Positions 1 to 9,030 of a stretch of 64,000 nt of DNA are shown piece after piece. Numbering within the stretch: the stretch's first letter is position 1; each line of letters opens with the position of its first letter. The notes beneath the pieces are model-generated. The model saw only the letters and a program-made list of their open reading frames with translations, did no database searches and was not told the origin of the DNA. The stretch lies in contig NZ_FNOB01000003.1 in the NCBI RefSeq assembly GCF_900106675.1, forward strand, positions 62,001 to 126,000, read 5' to 3'. The stretch is from Allgaiera indica (GTDB lineage Bacteria > Pseudomonadota > Alphaproteobacteria > Rhodobacterales > Rhodobacteraceae). A program made the translations under genes and the position numbers.

Positions 1-842
1 GACTGGATCAGCCCCGGCGGCAGGGTAGTGCCGACCCGCGCCCCCAACGCGTCGAAGCCTCCCGCGATCAGGTCCATCAGCGGCGCGGCCCAGGTGAACA
101 CCGCCTGAAACATCACGAACAGGATCACCAGCAGGATCGCCAGCCCCGCCACCGGGTGCAGCAGCACATTGTCGATCCGGTTGGTCAGCGTATGGGGTTT
201 CGCCGGCGGGCGCACGGCTTGCTTGATCAGCCGGTCCGCGGTGCGCTGGGCTGCGCGCAATTCCAGCGCGCCCGGGGGCGCCCAGCTGTTTTCGGCCGCC
301 GGCGGCAGGCCCCGGGCCGCCAGCGAGTCAAGCTTGTCCCAAAGCGCCTGCATTCCGGCCTTGCGCACCGCCGTGGCGGGGATCACCGGAATGCCAAGCC
401 CCGCCTCGAGCGCCGCGATGTCGATCTCTATCCCGCGGTGGCGGGCGATGTCGTACATGTTCAGCACCAGGATCAGCGGCCGCCCGGTGCGCCCAAGTTC
501 CAGCACCAGCCGCAGCGCCGAGCGCATGTTGGTCGCATCGGCCACCGCCAGCAGCAGATCGGGCGCGGCCTCGCCGGCGCGCCGGCCCAGCACCATGTCG
601 CGGGTGACTTCCTCGTCGGGGCTACGGGCGCGCAGGGAATAGGTGCCGGGCAGGTCGACCACCTCCAGGCTGTGGCCTGCGGGCGTGCGCAGCGTGCCGA
701 CCTTGCGCTCGACGGTAACGCCGGCGTAGTTGCCGACCTTCTGCCGTGATCCCGTCAGCGCGTTGAACAGCGCGGTCTTGCCGCAATTTGGCACGCCTAC
801 CAGCGCCAGCCGGCGCAGCCTGTGTGGTATTCCGTCGGGCAT
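1..842 (-). CDS. feoB: Ferrous iron transporter FeoB, N-terminal part (cut by window edge)
   Basis: FeoB is the inner-membrane Fe(II) permease with a cytosolic GTPase domain. Only the first ~280 residues lie in the window. The G domain is clear: P-loop VGVPNCGKTALFNALTG near residue 15, switch I YAGVTVE, G3 motif DLPGTYSL, and NMYD as the G4 motif. A linker of about 60 residues leads into the first membrane segment (LAILLVILFVMFQAVF), after which the window ends. The ATG at 842 is 7 bp downstream of the feoA stop on the same strand, so feoA-feoB form an operon. The ~280 visible residues are under half of a typical FeoB, so this is an edge truncation, not a broken gene. Identification is secure. 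Confidence 0.95.
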   Translation of the reverse strand, partial: MPDGIPHRLRRLALVGVPNCGKTALFNALTGSRQKVGNYAGVTVERKVGTLRTPAGHSLEVVDLPGTYSLRARSPDEEVTRDMVLGRRAGEAAPDLLLAVADATNMRSALRLVLELGRTGRPLILVLNMYDIARHRGIEIDIAALEAGLGIPVIPATAVRKAGMQALWDKLDSLAARGLPPAAENSWAPPGALELRAAQRTADRLIKQAVRPPAKPHTLTNRIDNVLLHPVAGLAILLVILFVMFQAVFTWAAPLMDLIAGGFDALGARVGTTLPPGLIQ

Positions 843-849
843 CTCGGGG

Positions 850-1137
850 TCAGCGGGTCAGGATGGCCATCGCCTCGCGGCGCCGCAGCGCCACGGTCGC
901 CCCGTTCAGGCGAACGGCGATCGGGTCGCGGCCGAACAGGCCTTCATGCAGGATGGTGACCTCGGCGCCTTCTACGAATCCCAGCTCGATCAGGCGGCGT
1001 TCGATCTCCTGGGCGGGAAGGCCGGGGCAATCCTCGCACGGGGCGATCCGGTCGATGCAGCCGCAATAACCCTTCGATGCCTGGCCAAGTGGAAAGGAAC
1101 CTGCCGTCAGCGGCGTGTCGTCGAATTCCATGCGCAT
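850..1137 (-). CDS. feoA: Ferrous iron transport protein A (FeoA), Cys-rich N-terminus
   Basis: FeoA is a small cytosolic SH3-like protein needed for FeoB activity. This 95-residue ORF has the core (ERRLIELGFVEGAEVTILHE, then DPIAVRLNGATVALRRREA). It carries an N-terminal extension of about 40 residues with four cysteines in the pattern CxC-x7-CxxC (within GYCGCIDRIAPCEDCPG), not part of the minimal FeoA fold. It is the first gene of a feoA-feoB operon. The start is ATG at 1137, with an in-frame ATG two codons later also possible. A promoter-like element with a palindromic spacer lies about 70-95 bp upstream (1202-1230). The extension might bind iron or an Fe-S cluster, but that is inference. 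Confidence 0.9.
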   Translation of the reverse strand: MRMEFDDTPLTAGSFPLGQASKGYCGCIDRIAPCEDCPGLPAQEIERRLIELGFVEGAEVTILHEGLFGRDPIAVRLNGATVALRRREAMAILTR

Positions 1138-1201
1138 ACTCCGTCATTGCCGCGCGACTCGCGCCTGGAGATAGGCGTTTACAACACTCGTGGGCTGGCT
1201 T

Positions 1202-1230
1202 TGCAACAGAAAACCCACTTTTCTTGTCAA
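1202..1230 (-). promoter_or_regulatory. Candidate feoAB promoter with palindromic spacer
   Basis: Read on the minus strand there is a perfect -35 TTGACA (1230-1225), then a 17-nt spacer (1224-1208) that is itself a palindrome, AGAAAA-N5-TTTTCT, then a poor -10 (GTTGCA). A palindrome filling a promoter spacer is a classic repressor site, and feo operons are iron-regulated. Which iron regulator (Fur/Mur, RirA or Irr type) would bind cannot be told; it does not match the known boxes I recall. The rest of 1138-1529 shows no gene. Confidence 0.4.
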
Positions 1231-1529
1231 GTTTACCCCGGGGCGCCGGCTGGGACGCCGAAGGCGGCCGGGCAAAGCTGAAAAACGTGATCGTCGGGCA
1301 ACGGGGGACGGACGTTGTGTCCACTTGTGGTTTGCATGATTCCCTCTCTCGCACAAAGGTGATATGCAAGAATCCGTATGTTGGTCCTTCGGGAGTCTTG
1401 ACGGCCCGGATCCTTGCGAGTTCTCGTTGAAGTTGATATTCGCGGCCGTTTCGGGCCCGAATGGTTCGTGGTGGTGCGAGGCAGCAGAAATCCGGAACGG
1501 CGATTTGCCGTCCGCAACAAGGGCGCCAA

Positions 1530-3653
1530 ATGGTGTCGGGCACGGGCAAAGTGGCAGGCGAAGGAAGTGCCAGGCAAGACCCCAACAAGGACGGGGGCAA
1601 AGGCAACGGCAGGTTGCCCGGGTGGCTGAGCGCGGCGCGCGCCTATGCGCTTGCGCTGGTGCCGCTGGTGGCGCTGATGGTTGTCGCGGGCGTCTATTTC
1701 GATGCCACGCGAACCCGCGCCTACATGGCCGAGGTCCGTGCCGATCTGGCCGATCGCATGGATGCGCAGCGCGCGCGAATCGAGGGACGCGTCACGGGCC
1801 TGTCCCTGATGTTGCGCGGATTGGAGGCGGCGATCGAGGCCGATCCCGGGCTGTCACAGAAGCGCTATGCGGCGCTGGCGCGGTTCATGACCCGTGACAA
1901 TCCCGAGATCCTGAATATCGCGGCCGCGCCCGGGTTGGTGGTGAAATACGTCTATCCCCAAGAGCCGAACGCCGCGGTGCTCGGGTTCGATTACCATACC
2001 GACCCGGTGCAACTGCATTCGGTCGAGGCCGCCCGCAAAACCGGGCATACGATTCTGGCTGGGCCGCTGCGCCTGCTGCAGGATGGGCGCGAGGGCTACA
2101 TCATACGCATGCCGGTGTTCCTGCATGCCGACAACGGCACGCGCGGCGAGTTCTGGGGGGTGCTGTCGCTGGTGATCGACGCCCCGACCTTCTACCTGCG
2201 TGCCGGGCTGGTCGGGCGGCAGCAATCGGTGTCCTATGCGATGCGCGGCCCCGGCGGGACCGGGGCGGCGGGGCCGGTCTTCTGGGGCGATCCGAAGGTC
2301 TTCGATCAGCAACCCATGGTCCAGGACATCACCTTGCCCTACGGCAGCTGGCAGCTTGGCGCGGTGCCCGCGGGCGGCTGGCCCACGTCGGCGCCGCACG
2401 CGTTCTGGGTGCGGCTGGCGATGCTGGTGGTCGGGCTGTTCGTGCTGGGGTCGGCGGGGCTGGTGCTGTTTTTGATGCGCCGCCACCGAGACGCCCGCGC
2501 GCAATTGCTGAAGGCGATCGGCGCGATCGACGACGGTTTCGCGCTTTTCGATGCCGAAGACCGTCTGGTGATGTGCAACGATCGCTATCGCAGCTTCTAT
2601 AGCGTGTCGGCCGATCTGATCCGGCCAGGCGTTCTTTTCGAGGACCTGGTGCGCGAAGGCGTGAGCCGTGGCCAATACCCCGCCGCCGAGGGCCGCGAGG
2701 AGGAATGGATCGCCGAACGCATGGCCGCCCACCGAGGCGCCGATGCCATGGTCGAGCAACAGCTCGAGGATGGCCGCTGGCTGCGGATCTCCGAGCGCCG
2801 CATGGCCGACGGCTCGATCGTGGGCTTCCGCGTCGACGTGACCGAGCTGAAGCTCGCCAAGGATGCCGCGGAAGAGGCGAATCGCGCCAAGGCGGATTTC
2901 CTGAGCGTGCTGAGCCATGAATTGCGCACGCCCCTGACGGTGATCCTGGGCTTCGCGCGCTTCCTGTCCGATCGCAAAAGCTCGGCCGTGCTGCGCAAGC
3001 TGGACGCGGCCGACGGTGCCGAGGCCGCTGCGCTGCCGGAGGCATTCGATCGTTACATCGAAGAGGTCGGCGCGCGCGCGGGCAAGATCGAAACCTCTGG
3101 CAATCACCTGCTGATGCTGATCAACGATCTACTGGATTTCTCCAAGATCGAGGCCGGGAAGTTGCAGATGTCGCGCGAGATGCTGCCGCTGTCGGAACTG
3201 GTCGTCGACGTGGTCGACCAATTCAGCGCCCAGGCCCAGGAAAAGGGGCTGGTGCTGACGTCCGAGGTCGGGGACGAACAGGTCTTCGCCGATCCGATCC
3301 GCCTGCGGCAGGTGCTGCTGAATCTCGTCGGCAACGCGATCAAGTTCACCGACGAAGGTGCCATCACGGTCCGGGCGCGGCGGCAGGGGGACCGGGTCGC
3401 GGTTTCGGTCGAGGACACGGGCTGTGGCATCCCGGCGGAAATGACCGAACGGGTGTTTCGGGAATTCCAGCAGGCCGATAATTCGTCGACCCGTCGTGCG
3501 GGCGGGGCCGGGTTGGGTCTGGCGATCGTGCGCCGTATCGTCGAGCTGCACGGTGGCGAGGTGTCGTTGCAATCCTTCCCGGGCAAGGGCAGCACCTTCA
3601 CCTTCACCATTCCTGTCCGTTCCCAAGCCGGCGCGTCACGGTCGGCTGCATGA
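1530..3653 (+). CDS. Membrane histidine kinase: CHASE-PAS-HisKA-HATPase
   Basis: Sensor kinase of about 707 residues. Order: TM1 (AYALALVPLVALMVVAGVYF); an extracytoplasmic CHASE domain of about 220 residues (YVYPQEPNAAVLGFDYHTDP and EGYIIRMPVFLH are CHASE-like); TM2 (residues ~290-316); a PAS_7-type PAS (DDGFALFDAEDRLVMCNDRY); a HisKA domain with phospho-acceptor His463 in LSHELRTPLT; and an HATPase with N-box NLVGNAIKFTDEG, G1 DTGCGIP and G2 GGAGLGLAI. There is no receiver domain, so it must pass phosphate to a separate protein. ATG 1530 was chosen for its AAGGG Shine-Dalgarno 6 nt upstream; ATG 1461 in the same frame would add 23 non-conserved residues. The stop overlaps the next kinase start as ATGA, implying translational coupling. 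The ligand is unknown. Confidence 0.88.
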   Translation: MVSGTGKVAGEGSARQDPNKDGGKGNGRLPGWLSAARAYALALVPLVALMVVAGVYFDATRTRAYMAEVRADLADRMDAQRARIEGRVTGLSLMLRGLEAAIEADPGLSQKRYAALARFMTRDNPEILNIAAAPGLVVKYVYPQEPNAAVLGFDYHTDPVQLHSVEAARKTGHTILAGPLRLLQDGREGYIIRMPVFLHADNGTRGEFWGVLSLVIDAPTFYLRAGLVGRQQSVSYAMRGPGGTGAAGPVFWGDPKVFDQQPMVQDITLPYGSWQLGAVPAGGWPTSAPHAFWVRLAMLVVGLFVLGSAGLVLFLMRRHRDARAQLLKAIGAIDDGFALFDAEDRLVMCNDRYRSFYSVSADLIRPGVLFEDLVREGVSRGQYPAAEGREEEWIAERMAAHRGADAMVEQQLEDGRWLRISERRMADGSIVGFRVDVTELKLAKDAAEEANRAKADFLSVLSHELRTPLTVILGFARFLSDRKSSAVLRKLDAADGAEAAALPEAFDRYIEEVGARAGKIETSGNHLLMLINDLLDFSKIEAGKLQMSREMLPLSELVVDVVDQFSAQAQEKGLVLTSEVGDEQVFADPIRLRQVLLNLVGNAIKFTDEGAITVRARRQGDRVAVSVEDTGCGIPAEMTERVFREFQQADNSSTRRAGGAGLGLAIVRRIVELHGGEVSLQSFPGKGSTFTFTIPVRSQAGASRSAA

Positions 3654-6600
3654 AGCGATGGCTTCTAAAAGGCTCTGGCCCTCGCTGGGTGCTCTTGCTC
3701 GCGTTTTATGTGGTTGCGGCCGCGGCGCAGGTCTGGCTGCGCCCGGCCGGGGCGCCCCCGGCGCCCGTGTCCTGGGCGGTCTTCCTGGGGGTTGGCCCGG
3801 CGCTGGCGGCGGTGCTTCTGGCGCGGGGGGGCGCCTGGATTGCGGTGTTTTTCGGCGCGCTGTTCGCCCAGGCGCTGATTCATGGCACTGCGAAGGTGCC
3901 GGCCTCCATGCAGATGATCCTGGTGCAATGCGACCTGATCGTGGCTGCCGCGGCCGCGGTGCAGGCGGTGCTGGGCGGGCGGCTGGTGCGCGGGATCTTC
4001 GGGGTGCCGCTGCGGTTGAACGGCAAGGGGGCCGTCCTGGCGCTTGCGCTGATCGTGGGGCCGCTGAGCGGCATGCTGGTGCTGCTGGCATCCTCCCTCG
4101 CCGGAGTGGCTGAGCAGACGCGCCTGGGCCCCAACTACTTCGCCGGCGCGTTGATCGGCTGGGTTGCGGCCATCGCCAGCACCTTCATTGTCGTGCCCCT
4201 GGCCCTGCTGCATCCCTGGCGCGAGCGCAGCATGCTGATATGGAAAGGCCGGGCGCTTCCGCGGCTGAACAAGCGTTCCCTGGCGGCGGTGCTGGTGTCG
4301 CTGGCGCTGACCGGCGCGCTTTGGGGCGGGGCCAAGGGGGTGCTGGCGAATCACAACCGGCAGCAGTTCACTTCCCTGGCGCGTGATGGCGCCGCTGCCT
4401 TGCAGGCCAGGATCGAGGCCTATGGCTTTGGTCTGGACGCGGCGGGCGCGCTTTTGCGTGCAAGTGACCGCGTGACCGAGAACGATTGGCGGCACTTTGT
4501 CGACGGGCTGGGTCTGGGCGCCCATCTTCCCGGGGTCGAGGCGTTCGGCTACATGGGCCGGGTCGCGCGAGCGCAGTTGCCCAACTTCGTGGCGCGGGCC
4601 CGCGCCAGCGGCGAGCCGAATTTCACCGTCCATCCCTATCCGACTTTGCCCGCGCCGACAGAGTGGCCGCGTCTGATCGTGCGTCATATCGCTCCGAGCG
4701 CGCTGAAGCCCAGGCTGCTTGGCCTGGAACTGGGAGAAGACCCCCAGGTGCGCAGCGTGGCCATGTCCGCCTGTGACGATGCCGAGCTTCTGCTGACGCC
4801 GCGACTGGATCCGGACAGCCCCGCCGGGCGCGCCCTGGGGCCGTCGTTCATGCTGCTGGATCCGGTCTTCGCCCCGGGTCTTCCGCTGCGGACCGAAACT
4901 GAGCGCCGCGCGGCCCTGATGGGCTGGACCTTCGCAGTCTTCTCTGCCCAGCAGTTGACGTCCGAGCTTTACGGCGCGCTGGGTCGCGATCTGCACCTGG
5001 CCCTTGAATTGCCCGGACGGCCCGGCGCGCCGAACGGTACCCGGATTCAGGTGACAGGATCGCACGACCCGCTGGTGCGGCCGGCCTTTCACGCAGAGCA
5101 GTCGGTATGGCTTTTCGGCCAGCCCTGGCGCCTGATCTGGACCTCGACGGAAGCCTATGAACGCGGCCTGCATCGGCTGAGCCCGGGCCTGGTGCTGGTC
5201 GCGGGCCTGGCCTTTACCGTCCTGCTGGCGGTGTTTTTGCTGTCAGATGCCCAGCGCGAGGAACTGATCCAGGAGACCGTGGATCGCAAGACCCGCGAGA
5301 TCGGCCAGCGCGAGACCGAAACCCGCTCGATCCTCGACACCGCGCTGGTCAACATCGCGCTGCTGGATGAGGATGGCCGGATTCTGGTGGCCAATGACGC
5401 CGTCGGGCGCACCTTTGGCTACCACGGTGACCAGTTGCAGGGGATGATGCTGGACAATCTGATGTCCGGCGCGACCGAGGAATATTTCGGACGCAGCGAG
5501 GATCCGAACGACACCACCGGCTTCCGCGGCCTGGTGCATGTGGCCGCACGTACCGGCGAAAAGCTGGCTATGGACGTTCAGATCAAGCCCTGGCTTACCG
5601 CCGACCGGGCCCGGCGCTATACGGTGGTGATGCGCAACGTGTCGGATCGGCTGCGCGTCGAGGCGCAGCTGCGCGACACCCAGCATCGGCTGGACATCGC
5701 GTTGCAGGGCGCCCAGATCGGCGTGTTCGACGTGGATCTGACCACCGGCGAGTCGATCGTGTCGGATACCTGGCGCGCGCTGCTGGGCTTCGACCCCGAG
5801 GCCCAGATCAACACCCAGGCGGAATGGTCGTCGCGTATCCATCCCGACGATCGGGCCGCCGTGGAGACCGCCGATCTGGCCTGTCTCAAGGGTGAGGCCG
5901 AGGCCTCGATCAGCGAATATCGGGTGCGCGTGGTGGACGGCGCCTGGCGCTGGATGCGCTCGCATGCGGTGGTGGCGGAACGCGGCGCCGAGGGCCAGGC
6001 GCTGCGCCTGATCGGGGTGCAGATGGACATCACCGAGCAACGTGTGCTGGATCAGGCGAAAAGCGAATTCGTCTCGACCGTCAGCCATGAGCTGCGCACG
6101 CCGCTGACCTCGATCAACGGCTCGCTCAGTCTGGCGCTGAACACCTCCGCGCCAGGCTCGATCCCCGACCGGGTGCTGCGCCTGCTGCAGATCGCCCAGA
6201 AGAATTGCGACCGGCTGATCCCGCTGGTCAATGACATCCTGGATCTCGAGAAGGTATCCTCAGGGCAGAGCCGGTTTGAAGTCGCGGATGAAGATATCGT
6301 GGCGCTGCTGCACCGGGCGGTAGCCGACAACCAACCCTATGCGCGCCAGTTCGGCGTCACCTTCTCGCTGATTTCCGACGAGCAGGAGGTGAAGGGCCGT
6401 GTCGATACGAACCGTTTCCTTCAGGTGATGGCGAACCTGCTGTCGAACGCCGCGAAGTTCTCGGAACGGGGCGGTACTGTCGACCTGCGCCTGAGCCGTC
6501 ACAAGGGGGTGCTGCGCGTGTCTGTCATCGACCGCGGGCGCGGCATCCCCGAATCCTTCCACGACCGTATTTTCCAGCCGTTTTCGCAGGCCGACAGTTC

Positions 6601-7255
6601 CTCGACCCGCGACAAGGAGGGCACCGGGCTGGGCCTGAACATCTCCAAGCAGATCGTCGAGCGCATGGGCGGCACGATCGGCTTCCGTTCGGACCCCGGG
6701 CGCGAAACCTGTTTCTGGTTCACCATCCCGCTGGCCGGCGCAGCGGGGATGGGGGTCGCGGAGACGACCGCGCCCGAAGAGACGAGCGCGGCGGGTCGGC
6801 CCCGCGCATCCGGCGCGGCGGTCAGGTTCGGGCGTGCAGAGGCGCTGCCCGCGCGGCCGATGATTCTGCATGTCGAGGACGATGCGGATTTTGCCGAAAT
6901 CGTGGCGGCATCCTTCGGGGATCGGGCCGAGTTCGTGCATTCGAACCGCCAGTTCTGCCTTGAGGCCCTGCGATCGGGGCGGCGCTTCGATCTGATCTTG
7001 CTGGAATCGGCCCAGGCAGAGGGCGCAGACGCGGTTTTGATGGATGCCGTGGCCCGGTTGCAGCCCGGCGTGCCGGTGGTTGCGCTAACAGCCTCTGACA
7101 AGGCTGGCAGCGACCCGCGGGTTGCGCTTACCATCATCAAGACGCGTACACGTTTTGAAGAGATTGTGTCCCTGTGTCTGTCACAGCTTCCGGCTGTCGC
7201 GGGCACGGTTGGTACGGGCGGCGACAGGGGGCCGGTCGGTCAGGGAGGAGCTTGA
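3650..7255 (+). CDS. Hybrid histidine kinase: MASE1-CHASE-PAS-PAS-HisKA-HATPase-pseudoreceiver
   Basis: A 1201-residue membrane kinase. Residues ~1-235 form a multi-pass MASE1-like sensor; ~245-470 a CHASE domain (GVEAFGYMGRV, SFMLLDPVFAPG); a further TM lies at ~510-530; two PAS domains at ~555-670 and ~680-800; HisKA with His813 in SHELRTPLTSING; and a full HATPase (NLLSNAAKFSERGG, DRGRGIP, GTGLGLNISK). The C-terminal receiver (from ~1071) starts normally with HVEDDADF, but the phospho-acceptor position is Glu1119 (FDLILLES, codon GAA), so this receiver cannot be phosphorylated in the usual way. It overlaps the preceding kinase by 4 bp. MASE1 and CHASE together suggest sensing of a small molecule; none can be named. 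Confidence 0.88.
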   Translation: MKRWLLKGSGPRWVLLLAFYVVAAAAQVWLRPAGAPPAPVSWAVFLGVGPALAAVLLARGGAWIAVFFGALFAQALIHGTAKVPASMQMILVQCDLIVAAAAAVQAVLGGRLVRGIFGVPLRLNGKGAVLALALIVGPLSGMLVLLASSLAGVAEQTRLGPNYFAGALIGWVAAIASTFIVVPLALLHPWRERSMLIWKGRALPRLNKRSLAAVLVSLALTGALWGGAKGVLANHNRQQFTSLARDGAAALQARIEAYGFGLDAAGALLRASDRVTENDWRHFVDGLGLGAHLPGVEAFGYMGRVARAQLPNFVARARASGEPNFTVHPYPTLPAPTEWPRLIVRHIAPSALKPRLLGLELGEDPQVRSVAMSACDDAELLLTPRLDPDSPAGRALGPSFMLLDPVFAPGLPLRTETERRAALMGWTFAVFSAQQLTSELYGALGRDLHLALELPGRPGAPNGTRIQVTGSHDPLVRPAFHAEQSVWLFGQPWRLIWTSTEAYERGLHRLSPGLVLVAGLAFTVLLAVFLLSDAQREELIQETVDRKTREIGQRETETRSILDTALVNIALLDEDGRILVANDAVGRTFGYHGDQLQGMMLDNLMSGATEEYFGRSEDPNDTTGFRGLVHVAARTGEKLAMDVQIKPWLTADRARRYTVVMRNVSDRLRVEAQLRDTQHRLDIALQGAQIGVFDVDLTTGESIVSDTWRALLGFDPEAQINTQAEWSSRIHPDDRAAVETADLACLKGEAEASISEYRVRVVDGAWRWMRSHAVVAERGAEGQALRLIGVQMDITEQRVLDQAKSEFVSTVSHELRTPLTSINGSLSLALNTSAPGSIPDRVLRLLQIAQKNCDRLIPLVNDILDLEKVSSGQSRFEVADEDIVALLHRAVADNQPYARQFGVTFSLISDEQEVKGRVDTNRFLQVMANLLSNAAKFSERGGTVDLRLSRHKGVLRVSVIDRGRGIPESFHDRIFQPFSQADSSSTRDKEGTGLGLNISKQIVERMGGTIGFRSDPGRETCFWFTIPLAGAAGMGVAETTAPEETSAAGRPRASGAAVRFGRAEALPARPMILHVEDDADFAEIVAASFGDRAEFVHSNRQFCLEALRSGRRFDLILLESAQAEGADAVLMDAVARLQPGVPVVALTASDKAGSDPRVALTIIKTRTRFEEIVSLCLSQLPAVAGTVGTGGDRGPVGQGGA

Positions 7256-7276
7256 GGCGCCGCATGGTGAATTTTT

Positions 7277-7290
7277 CGGAAATATTTCCG
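7277..7290. promoter_or_regulatory. Perfect 14-bp palindrome between kinase genes
   Basis: CGGAAATATTTCCG is a perfect palindrome in the 142-bp gap between the hybrid kinase (stop 7255) and the third kinase (start 7398). It follows a short T run and has none after it, so it looks more like a dimeric repressor or activator site than a terminator. It suggests the third kinase and receiver can be transcribed separately. The cognate regulator is unknown. Confidence 0.4.
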
Positions 7291-7397
7291 CTTAAGGCCC
7301 TATTGTTGCCATCGGAACTGTCAAAGCTGCGCCCGTCCGGTTATGCGCGCCGCCCCCGTGTCGGTGTGAGGGAGCTAACCGGCGAAGGAGCCAAGTG

Positions 7398-8972
7398 ATG
7401 TCTCAAGGCAGCGAAAGCTATCTTGTCAGCCTTCTGGGGCCCGCGACGGCGGGGGCCGTGGTATCGCTTGCGATATTGCTGATGATTGGGCTGCTGGCTC
7501 GTTCCGCCCTGGGCCATCGCCGCCAGTTGCGAAAGATCCGCGAGCAGGAGGACGACCTGGCGTTGCAGCGCAAGGCCGTCGACATGCACGCCATGGTCAA
7601 GATCACCGGGGTCGATGGGCGCATTCTTTATGCCAATGACAATCTGATCCAGACCATCGGCTATTCGGTCGAGGAATTGCGCGGCCGCTACGCAAGCGAT
7701 GTGTTCCTCGACGAGGATCCGCGCATTGCCGCCGAGATGTGGGAGACGCTGCGCCGTGGCGATGCCTGGACCGGCGACAACAAGCTGCGCCGCCGCCATG
7801 GCACGGCGATCTGGGTCAAGACCACCGCAATTCCGAAAATGGGCCGGAACGGCACGCTGGATAAGGTGATCACGGTCTACACCGATATCACCGACGCAAA
7901 GTTACGCCAGCAGGAAGGGCCCTTGCGCGCGATGTTCGACCGTCTCCAGGACGAGGTGTACATCTTTTCGGTCGACGATCTGCGGCTGCACTACCTGAAC
8001 AAGCGCGCACGGGCCAGCCTGGGATGGGAGCGCCTCAACTACCGCAGCCATTTCCTTTCGGAGACGACCAGCACTTTCGACGAAGCCCGGTTTCGTGAAC
8101 GTGTCGCACCGCTTCTGGCCGGAGAGGTCGAGGCCGTGATCTACGAATCAAGCCTCAGCGGGCGTCCGGTGGAGATCAACCTGCAGCTTGACGAAAGCGT
8201 GGTGGGTGAGCCGCGCTTCGTGGCGGTCGTGCGCGACATCTCGCAGCGCAAGCAGGTCGAACAGGCCCGGGCGGCCTTCGTCGCGACGGTCACGCATGAA
8301 TTGCGCGCGCCGATGACCTCTATCAAGGGGGCGATGAAGCTGGTGGCCTCTGGCGCGACCGGGCCGATCCCGGACAAGCCTGCGCAGATGATCGACTTGG
8401 CGTTGCGCAATGTCGACCGCCTGCTTTTGCTGATCAACGACCTGCTGGATCTCGAAAAGCTCGACAACGCCCAAACGGAAATCCGCCGTGATCCGGTCAA
8501 CCTGGCGGAACTGATCGACGATGCGATCGCCCATAACATGGGCTATGCGCAGGAATATGGGGTCACCTTCACCGCGCTACCGGCGATGCCGTCCACGCTG
8601 CAGATCGTCGGTGACCGCGATCGTCTGATGCAGGTCCTGACCAATCTGATGTCCAATGCCGCCAAATTCTCGGAAGTCGGCGGCGTGGTCGAGGTCGGGT
8701 TGGAAGATCGCGGGGATGAGGCGCGCATCACCGTCACCGACCACGGCATCGGCATCCCCGAAGAGGCGCAGTCGCGCCTGTTCGAGCGTTTCGTCCAGGC
8801 CGAGACCGCCGAACACAAGAAGCGCAAGGGCACCGGGCTGGGCCTGTCGATCGTGAAATCGATTGTCGAACGTCATGGCGGACGTGTCGATTTCTTCAGC
8901 ATCCCCGGCGAAGGTACCACCTTTGTGATAGATTTGCCTAAAGCTTCGGATGAGATGAGCCGCGCAGCATAG
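7398..8972 (+). CDS. Membrane-anchored PAS-PAS histidine kinase
   Basis: About 524 residues. One N-terminal TM (AGAVVSLAILLMIGLLA, residues ~14-32), no periplasmic domain, then PAS at ~45-165 (ITGVDGRILYANDNLIQTIG) and a second PAS at ~175-285. HisKA carries His300 in TVTHELRAPMTSIKG, a variant of the usual SHELRTPL. The HATPase is intact (NLMSNAAKFSEVGG, DHGIGIPEE, GTGLGLSIVKS). It should sense a cytosolic or membrane-proximal signal. ATG 7398 has a GAAGGAG Shine-Dalgarno 7 nt upstream; the adjacent GTG at 7395 is too close to it. The His region closely resembles that of the preceding hybrid kinase, so the two may be paralogues. A single-domain receiver follows 58 bp downstream. Confidence 0.87.
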   Translation: MSQGSESYLVSLLGPATAGAVVSLAILLMIGLLARSALGHRRQLRKIREQEDDLALQRKAVDMHAMVKITGVDGRILYANDNLIQTIGYSVEELRGRYASDVFLDEDPRIAAEMWETLRRGDAWTGDNKLRRRHGTAIWVKTTAIPKMGRNGTLDKVITVYTDITDAKLRQQEGPLRAMFDRLQDEVYIFSVDDLRLHYLNKRARASLGWERLNYRSHFLSETTSTFDEARFRERVAPLLAGEVEAVIYESSLSGRPVEINLQLDESVVGEPRFVAVVRDISQRKQVEQARAAFVATVTHELRAPMTSIKGAMKLVASGATGPIPDKPAQMIDLALRNVDRLLLLINDLLDLEKLDNAQTEIRRDPVNLAELIDDAIAHNMGYAQEYGVTFTALPAMPSTLQIVGDRDRLMQVLTNLMSNAAKFSEVGGVVEVGLEDRGDEARITVTDHGIGIPEEAQSRLFERFVQAETAEHKKRKGTGLGLSIVKSIVERHGGRVDFFSIPGEGTTFVIDLPKASDEMSRAA

Positions 8973-9030
8973 CATTGCGCGCGAAACTGTGCCATGGCAC
9001 GCGCGAACGCATCCGTAGATGAGGGAGTTC

